From Halorussus salinisoli (GTDB lineage Archaea; Halobacteriota; Halobacteria; Halobacteriales; Haladaptataceae): DNA of 64,000 bases. Of the stretch, positions 52,875 to 62,460 are shown piece after piece. The position numbers were made by a program, and so were the translations under genes. The notes under the pieces are model-generated. The model had not been told where the DNA came from and did no database searches. It was given only the letters and a program-made list of their open reading frames with translations. The DNA lies in contig ML241305.1 in the NCBI GenBank assembly GCA_005239435.1, positions 186,001-250,000 on the forward strand, read 5' to 3'. Each line of letters begins with the position of its first letter. Position 1 is the stretch's first letter.

Positions 52875-53128
52875 TATGGGAATGGGGGGGTGGGGGTTTC
52901 CGGGGCGAGACAGGACAAGGATAGAAAGTGCCTGTGTTGCCCCATCGGGGTGATTCTCCGAATGGGTAAAATAGTTTTTGGTTTATTCCGGGCGAAACCG
53001 ACTATGTTCCGAGGACCCGCCGACCGCGTTCCGGTAGGGTTTTGTCACGCCCGCGTTTTCCGTCCGACAGTGAGCGCGCGCAACGACCCCGGAATCGGCG
53101 CTTTCGGGCCTGCACTCGGACTCCAACG

Positions 53129-54139
53129 ATGAAGGTGAGCCACTACTTCGAGTGGGAGGAGTACATCACGGGCGGCCACGCCCAATCGGTGGACAACCAG
53201 CGCAAGATTATGGACCGGCGCGGTGTCGAGTACACGACGAAGCCGACCCTAAACGCCGACCTGCTCCACCTCAACAACATGGGGCCAAAGTCGATTTACT
53301 ACGCCAAGAAGGCCCAGCGGGCCGACGTGCCGGTCCTGGTCCACGCCCACCAGACCGCCGAGGACTTCCGGGAGAGTTTCGCGCTCTCGAACGCCCTCGC
53401 CAAGCCGATGAAGCCGTATCTCCGGTACGCCTACTCGCTGGCCGACCACCTCGTCTGTCCCTCCGAGCACAACCGGAACGTCGTCGAGGAGTACGCCGAC
53501 GCGCCCAAGACGGTCATCAGCAACGGGTTCGACCCCGAGAAGGTCGAGGGGTTCGACGACGACGGCCTCCGGGAGGAGTATCTCGACCGCTACGACCTCG
53601 AACCGCCGGTCGTGTTCAACGTCGGCCACGTCATCAAGCGCAAGGGACTGGAAGCCTTCGTCGAGACCGCCCGGGAGATGCCCGACCTCGACTTCGTGTG
53701 GTTCGGCTACCTCAACCCCGCGGGCGGCGAACTCGACCGATTCCTCAAGAGCAGGGACACCAAGCGACTCGTGGAGAGCGCGCCAGACAACTGCCAGTTC
53801 ACGGGCTACGTCGAAGACGTTCGGGGGGCCTTCGCGGCCGGAGACGTGTTCTTCTGGCCGTCCAAGAACGAGAACGAGGGCATCGCGCTTCTGGAGGCCA
53901 TGTCCTGCGGGAAACCGCTCGTCATTCGGGACATCCCGACCTACGATTGGCTCGAAGACGGCACCCACTGCCTGAAGGCGAGCGGCGCGGTCGGGGACTT
54001 CGCGTCGGAGTTGGACCGACTCCGCGACCCGGACCTGCGCGAGCGACTCGGCGCGAACGCGACGGAGAAGAGTCATGACTTCGAACTGAACGCGGTGGGC
54101 GACGACCTCGTGATTCTGTACCGTGATTTGGCCGGGTGA
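53129..54139 (+). CDS. Glycosyltransferase family 4 protein
   Basis: A 336-residue GT-B protein. The nucleotide-sugar-binding C-domain shows VVFNVGHVIKRKGLEAFVET and VFFWPSKNENEGIALLEAMS, with the E-x7-E pattern. The N-domain starts KVSHYFEWEEYITGGHAQSV. Likely a sugar transferase for glycolipid, S-layer glycan or extracellular polymer. The following GT4 gene suggests a pathway pair. ATG at 53129 gives the family-typical N-terminus. Confidence 0.85.
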   Translation: MKVSHYFEWEEYITGGHAQSVDNQRKIMDRRGVEYTTKPTLNADLLHLNNMGPKSIYYAKKAQRADVPVLVHAHQTAEDFRESFALSNALAKPMKPYLRYAYSLADHLVCPSEHNRNVVEEYADAPKTVISNGFDPEKVEGFDDDGLREEYLDRYDLEPPVVFNVGHVIKRKGLEAFVETAREMPDLDFVWFGYLNPAGGELDRFLKSRDTKRLVESAPDNCQFTGYVEDVRGAFAAGDVFFWPSKNENEGIALLEAMSCGKPLVIRDIPTYDWLEDGTHCLKASGAVGDFASELDRLRDPDLRERLGANATEKSHDFELNAVGDDLVILYRDLAG

Positions 54140-54214
54140 AATCCGCGATTTCGACTGTTCCGTGGCGGCCGAACTTCACAAGGTCTTAAGTATCGCTTCC
54201 CAAAGGGGCCAACA

Positions 54215-55318
54215 ATGGAACAGGTCGCCGCGTTCACCGACACCTACCTGCCGACCGTCAACGGCGTGACCTACACCATCGCGTCGTGGCGCGACCGCTG
54301 GGAACGAGCAGGCGGGCGGATGGACGTGGTCTACCCCGGTGCCGACGGCCACCGACCGGGCGACGGCGAACACCCGGTCGGAAGCCTCCCGTTTCCGTTC
54401 TACGACGGGTTCCGACTCGGGACGCCGAAGATTCCGACCGCAGTCCGGGACGCGGAGGTCGTCCACGCCCACACGCCCTTCAGCATCGGTCTCGGCGGTC
54501 TCCGACTCGCTCGCGACCGAGATATCCCGCTGGTCGCCTCGTACCACACGCCGACCAGCGAGTACGCCGCCTACGTCTCGCCCACCGACTCCATCGCCTC
54601 GCTGGTCGGCCGGGTGTCGGAGGCGTACGAACGCTGGTTCTTCGGGCGCGCCGACGCGGTGCTGGCACCCTCCGCGGCGACCCGCGACCACCTGACCGAG
54701 GAGGTCGGTATAGACACGCCCGTCGAGGTGGTGCCGAACGGCATCGACACCGAGCGGTTCCAACCGGTCGAGACCGACGACTTTCTGGACCGTCACGACC
54801 TTCGCGGCGACCGGCCGCTAATCGGCTACACCGGGCGTCACGGCTACGAGAAACGCCTCTCGGAACTCGTCGCGGCCGCCGCCGAGATGGACGTGACGCT
54901 GGTGTTCGGTGGCGACGGTCCGGCCCGCGACGGCCTCGAAGCGCAGGTCGAGGAACTCGGCGCGGACGCCCGTTTCCTCGGCTTTCTGGACCGCGATGAG
55001 ATGGCGGCGTTCTACTCGGCGCTCGACGTGTTCGCGTTCCCGAGTCCGGTCGAGACCCAGGGCCTCGTCGCGCTGGAGGCCAACGCCTGCGGGACGCCGG
55101 TCGTGGGTGCGAACGCGGGCGCGCTCTCGAACACCATCGTCGACGGCGAGACGGGGTACCACTACGAGAGCGGCGACGTGGAGGACTTCCGGGACGCGAT
55201 TCGCCGGACGCTGGCCGAGCGCGAACAACTCCGAGAGGCGTGTCTCGCCCGCCGTGACGCGGTCAGCGTCGAACACGCTATCGAAAAACTCCGGGACGTG
55301 TACGACTCGATTCGTTAG
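54215..55318 (+). CDS. Glycosyltransferase family 4 protein
   Basis: A 367-residue GT-B protein beginning VAAFTDTYLPTVNGVTYTIA, like glycosyl-diacylglycerol and mannosyl transferases. The donor site has VFAFPSPVETQGLVALEANA and the acceptor side VVHAHTPFSIGLGGLRLA. It probably forms a lipid-linked sugar. Its stop overlaps the convergent HD gene's stop by four bases (TTAG). Confidence 0.85.
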   Translation: MEQVAAFTDTYLPTVNGVTYTIASWRDRWERAGGRMDVVYPGADGHRPGDGEHPVGSLPFPFYDGFRLGTPKIPTAVRDAEVVHAHTPFSIGLGGLRLARDRDIPLVASYHTPTSEYAAYVSPTDSIASLVGRVSEAYERWFFGRADAVLAPSAATRDHLTEEVGIDTPVEVVPNGIDTERFQPVETDDFLDRHDLRGDRPLIGYTGRHGYEKRLSELVAAAAEMDVTLVFGGDGPARDGLEAQVEELGADARFLGFLDRDEMAAFYSALDVFAFPSPVETQGLVALEANACGTPVVGANAGALSNTIVDGETGYHYESGDVEDFRDAIRRTLAEREQLREACLARRDAVSVEHAIEKLRDVYDSIR

Positions 55319-56145
55319 AGTTCCACGCGCTCGACCAGATTGTTCTCGCCGTCGCGGATGTTGACCGCGACGATGCGGATGTCGTCTTCGAGTCCCGAGT
55401 CGCGGAGTTTCGCCTTCAGGAGGTTATCGACCTGATAGACGCCCGCGGCGTTCAACATCTCGATCTCCACGAGGACCGGGGCCGTGTCGCCCTGCATCAG
55501 CGAGACGCCCTTGATGGCCTGACTCGACACGGTGTCGATGCCCCGACCACCCTTCTGGTAGGGCATCCGCGAGCGACCCTTCTCCATGTCGAGGGCGTCG
55601 GCGATCCGGACGACGCCCGCCTCCGTCGTGAGGGGGTCCTCCTCGGTGTGATGGCAGAGGATAGCGTGGAGGACCTCGCCCTTGACGCGGACGACCTCCT
55701 CGGTGCCGTAGAAGTCGAACTGGGGGAGGATGCGGTCGAGAACGTCGGCCGCGAGCGGAATCGACCAGTAGGCGTGTTCGTCGCGGTGGACGACGTGACC
55801 GATGTCGTGGATGGTCGCCGCCAGCGCGATGATGACGCTCTCGTCGGCCTCGTCGAGTCCCTGCTCGGACGCGCCGTTGAACTCAACGCCGCCCTGCTTG
55901 AGCAGTTCGTACAGCGACAGCGCGCGATTCCGGACGATTTCGATGTGCTTGCTCCCGTGGTCGTTGTACCCCTTCCGGACGACCGGGTTGACGTTCTGGG
56001 CGTCGAGGTAGGTCTGAATCTCGACGTCGTCGTGGATGACTTCCAGCACCTCGTTGAGTCGATGGTCGGGGAAGGCGTGGTCGGCCTGCGGGTCGTACTC
56101 ACGACCCTCGTCGTCGGACTGCTCGGTCTCTTCGATATCGCTCAT
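55315..56145 (-). CDS. HD domain phosphohydrolase, stress-type
   Basis: A 276-residue HD protein with the metal pattern DHGSKHIEIVRNR, TIHDIGHVVHRDEHAYWS and LHAILCHHTEE, then RIADALDMEKGRSRM. The C-terminal domain is beta-rich (DTAPVLVEIEMLNAAGVYQV). Substrates of this subgroup are unknown; nucleotide or phospholipid monoesters are possible. ATG at 56145 chosen over longer frames. Confidence 0.85.
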   Translation of the reverse strand: MSDIEETEQSDDEGREYDPQADHAFPDHRLNEVLEVIHDDVEIQTYLDAQNVNPVVRKGYNDHGSKHIEIVRNRALSLYELLKQGGVEFNGASEQGLDEADESVIIALAATIHDIGHVVHRDEHAYWSIPLAADVLDRILPQFDFYGTEEVVRVKGEVLHAILCHHTEEDPLTTEAGVVRIADALDMEKGRSRMPYQKGGRGIDTVSSQAIKGVSLMQGDTAPVLVEIEMLNAAGVYQVDNLLKAKLRDSGLEDDIRIVAVNIRDGENNLVERVEL

Positions 56146-56597
56146 ACCGGATACCTCGTGGCCCAGCGGAAAAAGCCCTCGGCCAGAACGTTCGTGGAAG
56201 ATTCGGAAAACCGCGGGCAGGAAACGTCGGGGAATCGTGGATACAGTGTGAGGGCCGTGAACGAACCGAGAGCCCGCACGGTCGCAGTCGGCCGTACGAA
56301 ACCGCGGGCCGTGACAGACCACGGGACGCGCCGCGTCTGCGCTCGCACAGTTCTGTGCGAGCGCAGACCACGCAGGGAGGAACGGGAGCGCGGTACGGGG
56401 CCGTGCAGCGCAGTAGCGGGCGGCCCCGAGTAACGCGAACCGTCACCAACCTCTGTCGCTCTCAAGAATAGCAATACATTTCCAAGACAATCAAAGACGC
56501 TTCTCTAGCGAATATAAATAAATTCCAAGACCACCCTCCGACCTCACGAGGCGAGAGACCGACGGGTACACAAGTCCCGACTCACAACCCTCCCGCA
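56146..56597. other. Gene-free gap with palindrome and Get3 promoter
   Basis: About 450 bases between divergent genes. It contains the GTTC-loop palindrome at 56335-56368. An AT-rich segment near 56511-56524 (GAATATAAATAAAT) is the likely TATA region for the Get3 gene. No convincing reading frame. Confidence 0.5.
56335..56368. repeat. Perfect 15-bp inverted repeat with GTTC loop
   Basis: Arms GTCTGCGCTCGCACA (56335-56349) and TGTGCGAGCGCAGAC (56354-56368) flank GTTC. The loop and the adjoining CA/TG are the same as at 10018-10049, but the stem sequence differs. It lies between the HD gene and the Get3-like gene. Confidence 0.85.
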
Positions 56598-57725
56598 ATG
56601 ACCGAACTCGACGTGGAGGCAGTCGAGCAAATCGACGAGAGCGACGTACCCGAGGGCATCGACGCGCCCGAGTACGTCCTCTACGGGGGCAAAGGCGGCG
56701 TCGGCAAGACCACGATGGCGGCCGCGACGGGGATGGCCAGCGCCCGGGACGGGACTCCGACGCTCGTGGTCTCGACCGACCCGGCCCACTCGCTGTCGGA
56801 CACCTACGAGACCGACATTCCGGCGAATCCCGAGCGCATCCGGGAGGACGTGCCGCTCTACGCCGCCGAAATAGACCCCGAGGCCGCGCTCGAAGAGGGG
56901 AAGGCCGTCTTCGGCGGTGCCGCCGGAGGCGAGGACGGAAGCGAGAGCGCGGACGACACCGCGACTGCCGACCCGATGGGCGCTGGCGCGGACGACCAGT
57001 CCGGTCCGCTCGGCGGTCTCGGCGGGATGCTCGGCGGCGAGAACCCGATGGACGCTATGCTCGGCGGGCCGATGCCGGGGTCGGACGAGGCCGCCGCGAT
57101 GCAGAAACTGCTGGAGTTCATGGACGACCCGCGCTTCGAGCGCGTGGTCGTGGACACCGCGCCGACCGGCCACACCCTCCGACTCCTCGAACTCCCGGAA
57201 CTCATGGACTCGATGGTCGGCCGCATCATGAAGCTCAAACAGAAGTTTCAGGGCATGATGGAGGGAATGAAGGGGATGTTCGGCGGCGAGGACGCCGACC
57301 CCGAGCAGGGACTGGACGACCTCGAAGAGCTCAGCGACCGCATCGAACGTCTCCGGACGACTCTGCGGGACCCGAGCCAGACCGACTTCCGGGTCGTGAT
57401 GGTTCCCGAAGAGATGAGCGTCTTCGAGTCCAAGCGCCTGCTCGACCAACTGTCGGAGTTCGAGGTCCCGGTCGGGACCGTCGTGGTCAACAAGGTGATG
57501 GAAGACCTCGCTGACGTCGCGCGCGGTGACACCGACACCGACGCCTTCGTCTCGCCCGACCTCGACACCTGCGAGTTCTGCCAGCGGCGGTGGGAGGTCC
57601 AGCAGAGCGCTCTCGCGGAGGCACAGGAGGTCTTCCGGGGCCACGACGTCAAGCGCGTCCCCCTGCTGGCCGACGAGGTGCGCGGCGACCGCATGCTGGC
57701 GCTCGTGGCGAACTGTCTGGAGTGA
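56598..57725 (+). CDS. get3: ArsA/Get3 family ATPase
   Basis: A 375-residue P-loop ATPase. The deviant Walker A GGKGGVGKTT is at residues 30-39, the switch STDPAHSL follows, and DTAPTGHTLRLLELP is present. The zinc-type CxxC (CEFCQRRW, near residue 325) and the methionine-rich helix (FQGMMEGMKGMFGGED) fit Get3/TRC40 rather than classic ArsA. It probably delivers tail-anchored proteins to the membrane; no ars genes are nearby. Confidence 0.85.
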   Translation: MTELDVEAVEQIDESDVPEGIDAPEYVLYGGKGGVGKTTMAAATGMASARDGTPTLVVSTDPAHSLSDTYETDIPANPERIREDVPLYAAEIDPEAALEEGKAVFGGAAGGEDGSESADDTATADPMGAGADDQSGPLGGLGGMLGGENPMDAMLGGPMPGSDEAAAMQKLLEFMDDPRFERVVVDTAPTGHTLRLLELPELMDSMVGRIMKLKQKFQGMMEGMKGMFGGEDADPEQGLDDLEELSDRIERLRTTLRDPSQTDFRVVMVPEEMSVFESKRLLDQLSEFEVPVGTVVVNKVMEDLADVARGDTDTDAFVSPDLDTCEFCQRRWEVQQSALAEAQEVFRGHDVKRVPLLADEVRGDRMLALVANCLE

Positions 57726-57821
57726 CGCTCCTCGCTGTCCGAGCCGCTGGCCGCTATCGATTGTTCGACACAGTTAAGAAAATTAACCAAATGTGTAGAA
57801 ATATCTGTAGTAATTTCCTAA

Positions 57822-57840
57822 ACGATTAATATTACATCGT
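57822..57840. promoter_or_regulatory. Operator-like repeat over the GntP TATA region
   Basis: ACGAT-N9-ATCGT encloses TAATATTAC, a probable TATA box 25-35 bases before the GntP start. A repressor binding here would block transcription. The region 57775-57840 is notably AT-rich. Confidence 0.4.
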
Positions 57841-57863
57841 GAAATTGCGTCTGCGGCTGATGT

Positions 57864-59225
57864 ATGCTAGATGGTATACCGCTCGTGCTGTTGCTGGCGG
57901 CGGCGGTCGGGTTCATCATCGTCGCCACGGCGAAGCTGGATCTGCACGCGTTCCTGACGCTGCTGCTCGCAGCGTACGGGACGGCGCTGTTCGCCGGTAT
58001 CGACCCGAAGAAAGCGGCGTCGCTCGTCACCGACGGATTCGGTAGCGTCCTCGGATACATCGGTATCGTAATCCTCGCGGGGACCATCATCGGGACCGCG
58101 CTGGAGCGGTCCGGCGCGGCCATCGTCATCGCCGAGACCATCCTCGACCTCGTGGGCGAGGAGCACACGACCGAGGTAATGGCTATCACCGGGAGCGTCG
58201 TGAGCATCCCGGTCTTCTGCGACTCCGGATTCATCATCCTGTCTGGCCTCAACCGGTCGCTCGCCGAGCGGTCGTCGCTGTCGCTGGCGACGCTCGGCGT
58301 CGCGCTCGCCGGCGGACTGTACGTGACCCACGTCTTCGTCCCGCCGACGCCGGGTCCCATCGCCGCGGCCGCCATCGTCGGGGCCGACGTCGGCCTCGTC
58401 ATGCTCGCGGGCATCGTTGTGAGCGTGCCGGTCGTCTTCGTCGCGGCGAAGTGGGCCGACACGGTTGCGTCCAAGTACCACATCGACCCCGCGCCCGAGA
58501 CGACGATGGAGGACATCAAGGAAGAGTACGGAACGCTCCCGTCGCGGGCGGCCTCGTTCGCGCCGCTGCTGGTCCCCATCGCGCTGATAACGCTCGGGAG
58601 CATCGCCTCCTACCCCGAGGCGGAGGACCCGGCGTTCGTCACCGGCGCGCTCCAGCGCTGGCTGCTGTTCTTCGGCGACCCGGCGGTCGCGCTCGTCATC
58701 GGGTCGTTCGTCGCGTTCGCGGCCGTTCCCGAGTTCACCGACGAGATAACCGAGGAGTGGGTGACCGACGGCATCGAGAGCGCGGCAGTCATCATCGCCG
58801 TGACCGGCGCAGGCGGCGCGTTCGGCAACGTCCTCGGAGCGCTCCCGCTGAAGGACTTCGTCAGTAACGCGTTCGGCGGCCTCGGCATCGGACTGTTCGC
58901 GGCGTTCGTCATCGCCGCGGCGATGAAGACCGCACTCGGTTCGTCGACGGTCTCCATCCTGACCACCGCCAGCCTCATCGCGCCGCTGCTCGGACCGCTC
59001 GGCCTCGCCACGCAGTGGGGCAAGGTGTTCGCGGTCCTCGCCATCGGTGCGGGGAGCATGACCGTCAGCCACGCCAACGACTCCTACTTCTGGATCATCA
59101 CCGAGTTCACCGACATGGAAGCGGCAACGGCCTATCAGGCGTGGACGCTCGCGACGCTCGCACTCGGCGTCACGAGCATCCTCTGGATCAGCGTCGTCCA
59201 GAGCGCGGTTCAGATGCTGGTCTAG
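57864..59225 (+). CDS. GntP family permease
   Basis: A 453-residue membrane protein with about 12-14 helices. Family marks are VSIPVFCDSGFIILSGLNRS, THVFVPPTPGPIAAAAIVGA and the C-terminal GAGSMTVSHANDSYFWIITE. GntP carriers take up gluconate or related hydroxyacids with protons. The convergent glycerate kinase gene suggests glycerate or another hydroxyacid as substrate (inference). Its stop shares CTAG with the kinase stop. Confidence 0.9.
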   Translation: MLDGIPLVLLLAAAVGFIIVATAKLDLHAFLTLLLAAYGTALFAGIDPKKAASLVTDGFGSVLGYIGIVILAGTIIGTALERSGAAIVIAETILDLVGEEHTTEVMAITGSVVSIPVFCDSGFIILSGLNRSLAERSSLSLATLGVALAGGLYVTHVFVPPTPGPIAAAAIVGADVGLVMLAGIVVSVPVVFVAAKWADTVASKYHIDPAPETTMEDIKEEYGTLPSRAASFAPLLVPIALITLGSIASYPEAEDPAFVTGALQRWLLFFGDPAVALVIGSFVAFAAVPEFTDEITEEWVTDGIESAAVIIAVTGAGGAFGNVLGALPLKDFVSNAFGGLGIGLFAAFVIAAAMKTALGSSTVSILTTASLIAPLLGPLGLATQWGKVFAVLAIGAGSMTVSHANDSYFWIITEFTDMEAATAYQAWTLATLALGVTSILWISVVQSAVQMLV

Positions 59226-60553
59226 GGCGCTCGCTCGACGACCAGCACTCTGAGGTCGTTGACGTTCGTCCCCGTCGCCCCCGTGGTTATCAGTTCGCCG
59301 CGCTCGTCCAGATACGGGTACACGTCGTTCTTCGCGAGCGCCTCGCGGGCGTCGTCCTCGTCGGTGACGGTGTCGGCGTCGACGATCGCGCCCGCGGCGT
59401 CGGTCGCCCCGTCGATGCCGTCGGTGTCGACGCAGGCGAGTGCGACGCGGTCGGCGTCGAGTTCGAGCGCGGCGCTTACCGCGAACTCCTGGTTCGGACC
59501 GCCCCGGCCGTCGCCGCGGACGGTCACGGTCGTCTCACCACCCGAGAGGACGACCGCAGGGGGTTCGACGGGGTTGCCCGTGGCGCGGACCTCCTCGGCG
59601 ACCGCGACGTGGGTCTTGGCGGCCTCGCGGGCTTCGCCACGCACCCGCGAGGAGAGTACCAGCGTCTCGTACCCGCGGTCGGCGGCGACCTCGCGGGCGG
59701 CGTCGAGCGCGGCGAATCCGTCCGCGAGGACGTAGTTCGAGACGTGCTCGAAGACCGGAGCGTCCGCACTCGGAGTCTCTCGAACGTCCCCGTCGGCCCC
59801 TCGCCGGAGTCGGGTCCGAACGCTCTCGGGAGCGTCGATTCCGTATCGGTCGAGCACCGAGCGCGCCTCGGCGAACGTGGACCCGTCCGGAGCGGTCGGC
59901 CCGCTGGCGATGACGTCGAGGTCGTTGCCGACCACGTCGCTCAGGACCAGTCCCGCGACCGTCGCTGGAGCGGCCGCGCGAGCGAGTTGCCCGCCCTTCA
60001 GCGCGGAGAGGTGCTTGCGGACGGCGTTTATCTCGTGGATGTCCGCGCCGCTCTCGAGCAGGGCGTCGGTCACGGACTGGAGGTCCGACAGGGTCACGTC
60101 CGCCGCCGGCGCTGGCAACAGGGCGCTTCCGCCGCCGGTAACGACTGCGAGCACGAGCGTCTCCCGGTCGGCCGACTCGGCGAGGTCGAGGACGTCCCGT
60201 GCCCCCGCCGCGCCGCGCTCGCTCGGGACCGGGTGGTCGCCCTCGCGCACTGCGACGCGCTCGGTTTCGACCGGGTCGTCGGTGACGACGACGCCCCGCG
60301 CGATGCGGTCGCCGAGGACGGATTCGAGCGCCGCGGCGACGTGTCCGGCGGCGTTCCCACCCCCGACCACGACGACCTCCTCGTACTCCGTGAGGTCGTA
60401 TTCGGCGTCGCGAACTCGGAGCGTCTCTCCGTCGAGGGTGACCGAGTCGCGGACGACTTCTCGCGGATGGGCGGCCCGGACGCCCGCCTCGACGCACGAG
60501 AGCGCCGTCTCCCTCGGTTTCGACCCCGCCAACTCGTCGTAGTTCTCGATCAT
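59222..60553 (-). CDS. Glycerate 2-kinase (GckA/MOFRL family)
   Basis: A 443-residue protein of the glycerate kinase type II family. The N-terminal domain has EVVVVGGGNAAGHVAAALES, VLAVVTGGGSALLPAPA and INAVRKHLSALKGGQLA. The C-terminal MOFRL domain has VLSGGETTVTVRGDGRGGPN and ACVDTDGIDGATDAAGA. It phosphorylates glycerate to 2-phosphoglycerate for lower glycolysis. ATG at 60553 chosen; the stop overlaps the GntP stop. Confidence 0.9.
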   Translation of the reverse strand: MIENYDELAGSKPRETALSCVEAGVRAAHPREVVRDSVTLDGETLRVRDAEYDLTEYEEVVVVGGGNAAGHVAAALESVLGDRIARGVVVTDDPVETERVAVREGDHPVPSERGAAGARDVLDLAESADRETLVLAVVTGGGSALLPAPAADVTLSDLQSVTDALLESGADIHEINAVRKHLSALKGGQLARAAAPATVAGLVLSDVVGNDLDVIASGPTAPDGSTFAEARSVLDRYGIDAPESVRTRLRRGADGDVRETPSADAPVFEHVSNYVLADGFAALDAAREVAADRGYETLVLSSRVRGEAREAAKTHVAVAEEVRATGNPVEPPAVVLSGGETTVTVRGDGRGGPNQEFAVSAALELDADRVALACVDTDGIDGATDAAGAIVDADTVTDEDDAREALAKNDVYPYLDERGELITTGATGTNVNDLRVLVVERAP

Positions 60554-60634
60554 TGGGTTCGTGTGAGAGCAGTTCACTCGACGTGAAGTTAATTCTGTTT
60601 CCCGTCGGACGACCGACCGCCCTACCGAGGTGGG

Positions 60635-61477
60635 TCAGTCCCCGAGCGGATTCTTCGCTACCAGCGAGAGCGCGAGTCCGTAGAACTTGTCGCGCAACTT
60701 CGCCGGGACGAACCGGCCGAGCATCGCCACCTTCGCCACCTGTCCCACCGGATAGCGCGCGGCGGGGTCGGTGAGATTCGCGGCGTCCAGAATCGTCTCG
60801 GCCACGCGCCGCGGCGACACCGCTCCGGGACCGCCGCCGCCGACGGTCTCGGTGTCGTCCAGAATCGAGTAGAGGGTCTCGTAGGCGTCCGACCGCTCGA
60901 TACCCTCGACTTCGTCGTTCGCGCGCTCCACGAAGGCCGTATCGACGGGACCGGGTTCGACCAGCACCACGTCGATGCCGAACTCCGAGACCTCGGGCCG
61001 GAGCGCGTCGCTGATACCCTCCATGGCGAACTTCGAACCGTTGTAGATACCCATTCCGGGCGTAGCGATTCGGCCGCCGACGCTGGAGACGTTGACGATG
61101 GTGCCGGTCTGACGCTGGCGCATGTGGGGTAGGACTTCGCGGGCGAGACGGTGCGGGCCGAAGACGTTGACGGCGAACTGGTCTTCGACGCTCTCGACGG
61201 TCACGTCCTCGACCGGGCCGAGTTGGGCGTACCCCGCGTTGTTTACGAGGCAGTCGATGCGGCCCTCCTCGTCTATCACGCGTTCGACCACTCGCTCCAC
61301 GTCGTCGTCTTCGGTCACGTCGAGCGTGGCGATGTTGGCACCCGCGTCGCCGAGCGACTGCACGTCGGCCGGGTTGCGGGCCGTCGCGTACACTTCCCAC
61401 CCGTCTTCGAGGAAGGCGTGGGCCGTCTCGCGTCCGATGCCCGACGAGCAACCAGTGATGAGAACGGTTTCGGTCAC
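60635..61477 (-). CDS. SDR family oxidoreductase
   Basis: A 280-residue classical short-chain dehydrogenase/reductase. The cofactor motif TGCSSGIG is at residues 8-15, NNAG at 79-82, catalytic Ser near 131, Tyr145 and Lys149 (YNGSK), and VEPGPVDTAF. The start is GTG. A C-terminal extension is slightly hydrophobic. Substrate unknown (sterol-, sugar- or retinol-like alcohols possible). Confidence 0.85.
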   Translation of the reverse strand: MTETVLITGCSSGIGRETAHAFLEDGWEVYATARNPADVQSLGDAGANIATLDVTEDDDVERVVERVIDEEGRIDCLVNNAGYAQLGPVEDVTVESVEDQFAVNVFGPHRLAREVLPHMRQRQTGTIVNVSSVGGRIATPGMGIYNGSKFAMEGISDALRPEVSEFGIDVVLVEPGPVDTAFVERANDEVEGIERSDAYETLYSILDDTETVGGGGPGAVSPRRVAETILDAANLTDPAARYPVGQVAKVAMLGRFVPAKLRDKFYGLALSLVAKNPLGD

Positions 61478-61629
61478 ACTCCCACTGTCACGGCGAGGAT
61501 AGTTAAATTTCGTCGCTCCGGAGTTCGATAGTCGAAACCGTCCGCTCCCGTAGTCGTCCGTCGCCCGAACTGGCGAACAGGCAGAGGCCGAGAGCCGCCG
61601 AGACCGGAATCGCCAGTCGTCTACGCGGT

Positions 61630-62436
61630 TCAGAGCGACCGTTTCACTTCGTCGGCGTAGCTGTCAGCTAGCCGAGTCGGTTCCGGGAGTTTGTAGCCCG
61701 CGCAGAGTCGGCCAACGAGGTCGGTCGTGGTCTCGGCGCTCACGCGATGACCGGGGCTGACGAACAGCGGGTTGACGTGGCGGGTCTTCGGGTCGTCGTA
61801 CTGCCGAGACTGGTAGGCGTGGCCGATGACGGTTCCCTCCGGCGCGGTCACGCTGTCGTCGGCTTCGATGGCGACTCGCGCGCCCTGGGGCAGGTGGCCG
61901 TCCAGCGACTCGCGGGGCCGCCCGCAGAGCAGGTTCTTGGCGACCCCGACGGCGGGCACGTCGAGCGTGACGCCGACGTGGGTGGCGATGCCCGCCTGCC
62001 GGAAGTGGATGCGCCCGCTCCCGTCGAAGACCGCGAGGTCCGGTTCGACCGAGAGTTTCTCGAACGCCGAGAGGATGGCCCCGCCCTCGCGGAACGAGAG
62101 CAGGCCGGGAATGTAGGGGATGTCGGTCGGTTCGACGGCGTGGGCGCGCTCTACGACCTCGCCGTCGCGGGCCGCGACGATGGCGCTGACGGCCTGCTCG
62201 CCGTCGGCGGTGAACGCTTGGTCCACGCCCGCGACGACCGGGGACTCGCCCGCGCGCTGCTCGCCGAGCGTCGTCTGCTCGGCCTCACCGGACCCCGCCG
62301 AGACCGCGGTGGGGTCGAAGTCGAACCGGTCTTCGAAGACCGCGACCTCGGCGATGTCGCGCTGGAGTTGCTCCATCTCCTCGCGGGACAGCGACGCGTC
62401 GGGGACGAACTCGGGATGAACTGGCGTCGTGGGCAT
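61630..62436 (-). CDS. nfi: Endonuclease V
   Basis: A 268-residue endonuclease V, which cuts near deaminated bases such as inosine. Recognised motifs are VAGVDQAF (first metal Asp), DIPYIPGLLSFREG, AVFDGSGRIHFRQAGIATHV and VGVAKNLLCG. The usual HPR reads HFR here. About 60 extra residues lie N-terminal to the catalytic core. It extends the repair theme of the window. Confidence 0.85.
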   Translation of the reverse strand: MPTTPVHPEFVPDASLSREEMEQLQRDIAEVAVFEDRFDFDPTAVSAGSGEAEQTTLGEQRAGESPVVAGVDQAFTADGEQAVSAIVAARDGEVVERAHAVEPTDIPYIPGLLSFREGGAILSAFEKLSVEPDLAVFDGSGRIHFRQAGIATHVGVTLDVPAVGVAKNLLCGRPRESLDGHLPQGARVAIEADDSVTAPEGTVIGHAYQSRQYDDPKTRHVNPLFVSPGHRVSAETTTDLVGRLCAGYKLPEPTRLADSYADEVKRSL

Positions 62437-62460
62437 GGAAAGAGAAACGAGTTCGAGGCG

